NCBI GenBank assembly: GCA_938039305.1
Contig: CALHUZ010000401.1
Location: 1 to 6,008 of the forward strand
Direction: 5' to 3'
DNA from: an uncultured Saprospiraceae bacterium
GTDB lineage: Bacteria; Bacteroidota; Bacteroidia; Chitinophagales; Saprospiraceae
Length of the DNA stretch: 6,008 nucleotides
The stretch's first letter is position 1. Every line of letters starts with the position of its first letter. This document shows, in pieces, positions 5,581 through 6,008 of this stretch. The notes under the pieces were generated by a model. It did not search any database. It saw nothing but the letters and a program-made list of their open reading frames with translations, and had not been told where the DNA came from. The position numbers were made by a program, and so were the translations under genes.

Positions 5581-6008
5581 ATGCATACAATGTTTGAACG
5601 TCACCTATTCTTATTAACATTATGCCTGATCATAGTTCAGCCAAGCCTTTATGCACAACCAATAGCAGATGTTTGCTCTGCTGCTATACCAATTACTTTA
5701 GATACAGAAGGTCATCCTTGTTCCTACAAACATACTTTTTACTTAGATCAAGATGGATCAACAAATAGTGGCATGACGAGCTCTTGTCATATTGATCCAT
5801 CACGGAAGGACAAGTTTTTCACATTAACCACTCAGACTACAGGGATCGTCTGGTATGGCCACTATGCTAATCCAGTCATTAACGTATACAAAAATCTTGG
5901 AGATGCCTCCAATCCGATATGTGGTTCAGAAATAATGTGCTCAGATATAAATTTCAATTCTGGCATACTAAAAGGATGGAGCATCGGGGATAATATCATA
6001 ATTAGAAT
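5581..6008 (+). CDS. 5' part of a secreted Cys-rich beta-sandwich protein
   Basis: The frame opens with an ATG at 5581 (a second ATG at 5590 is possible) and stays open to the right edge, giving 142 complete codons of a longer protein. Residues 4-26 are a type I signal peptide (MFERHLFLLTLCLIIVQPSLYAQ). The mature part starts with DVCSAAIPITL (about 30-40) and continues with cysteines at 47, 69, 114 and 120, KDKFFTLTTQTTGIVWY (76-92), PVINVYKNL (98-106) and SIGDNIIIR (134-142). This order resembles the beta-sandwich modules repeated in large secreted Bacteroidota proteins: an early C-x-x-A, a D-x-W/F-F strand, an ...I.VY.. strand, a short C...C unit and a closing G-x-x-Y/I-x-x-R strand. Such proteins often end in a type IX secretion sorting domain, which would lie outside the window. 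Secretion is well supported; adhesion or polymer binding is a guess. Confidence 0.8.
   Translation, partial: MHTMFERHLFLLTLCLIIVQPSLYAQPIADVCSAAIPITLDTEGHPCSYKHTFYLDQDGSTNSGMTSSCHIDPSRKDKFFTLTTQTTGIVWYGHYANPVINVYKNLGDASNPICGSEIMCSDINFNSGILKGWSIGDNIIIR

Overview
The window looks like chromosomal DNA of a Bacteroidota bacterium, perhaps of the Saprospiria/Lewinella or Cytophagales type. The evidence is AT-rich coding DNA, signal peptides ending in FSQ, FAQ or YAQ, starts without clear Shine-Dalgarno sites, and a large secreted protein with the Cys-rich beta-sandwich pattern common in cargo of the type IX secretion system. The lineage is inferred from style; no marker gene is present.

Layout from left to right: the last 50 codons of an unidentified plus-strand gene (1-153); a convergent junction with a hairpin (179-203); a minus-strand gene for a 409-residue exported protein of unknown family (277-1506); a short divergent gap; a plus-strand gene for an unknown lipoprotein (1721-2440); a minus-strand gene for a membrane-anchored serine hydrolase of the beta-lactamase/penicillin-binding-protein superfamily (2437-4290), overlapping the previous gene tail to tail by 4 bp; a 395-bp non-coding stretch with unusually high GC and two matching dyads; a plus-strand lipoprotein gene ending in a seven-proline tract (4686-5318); an AT-rich gap with a candidate promoter; and the first 142 codons of a secreted multidomain protein that runs off the right edge (5581-6008).

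The genes do not form an operon. The strands run +, -, +, -, +, + and each gene appears to carry its own promoter region. What unites them is location: all five genes whose start is visible encode proteins exported to the periplasm, cell envelope or outside. Only the serine hydrolase has a confident enzymatic family. No mobile element, CRISPR array, tRNA or rRNA was seen. I found no convincing complete new system. The best leads are the paired dyads at 4516-4625, the poly-proline lipoprotein with a possible ExbD-like fold, and the uncharacterised exported 409-residue protein.
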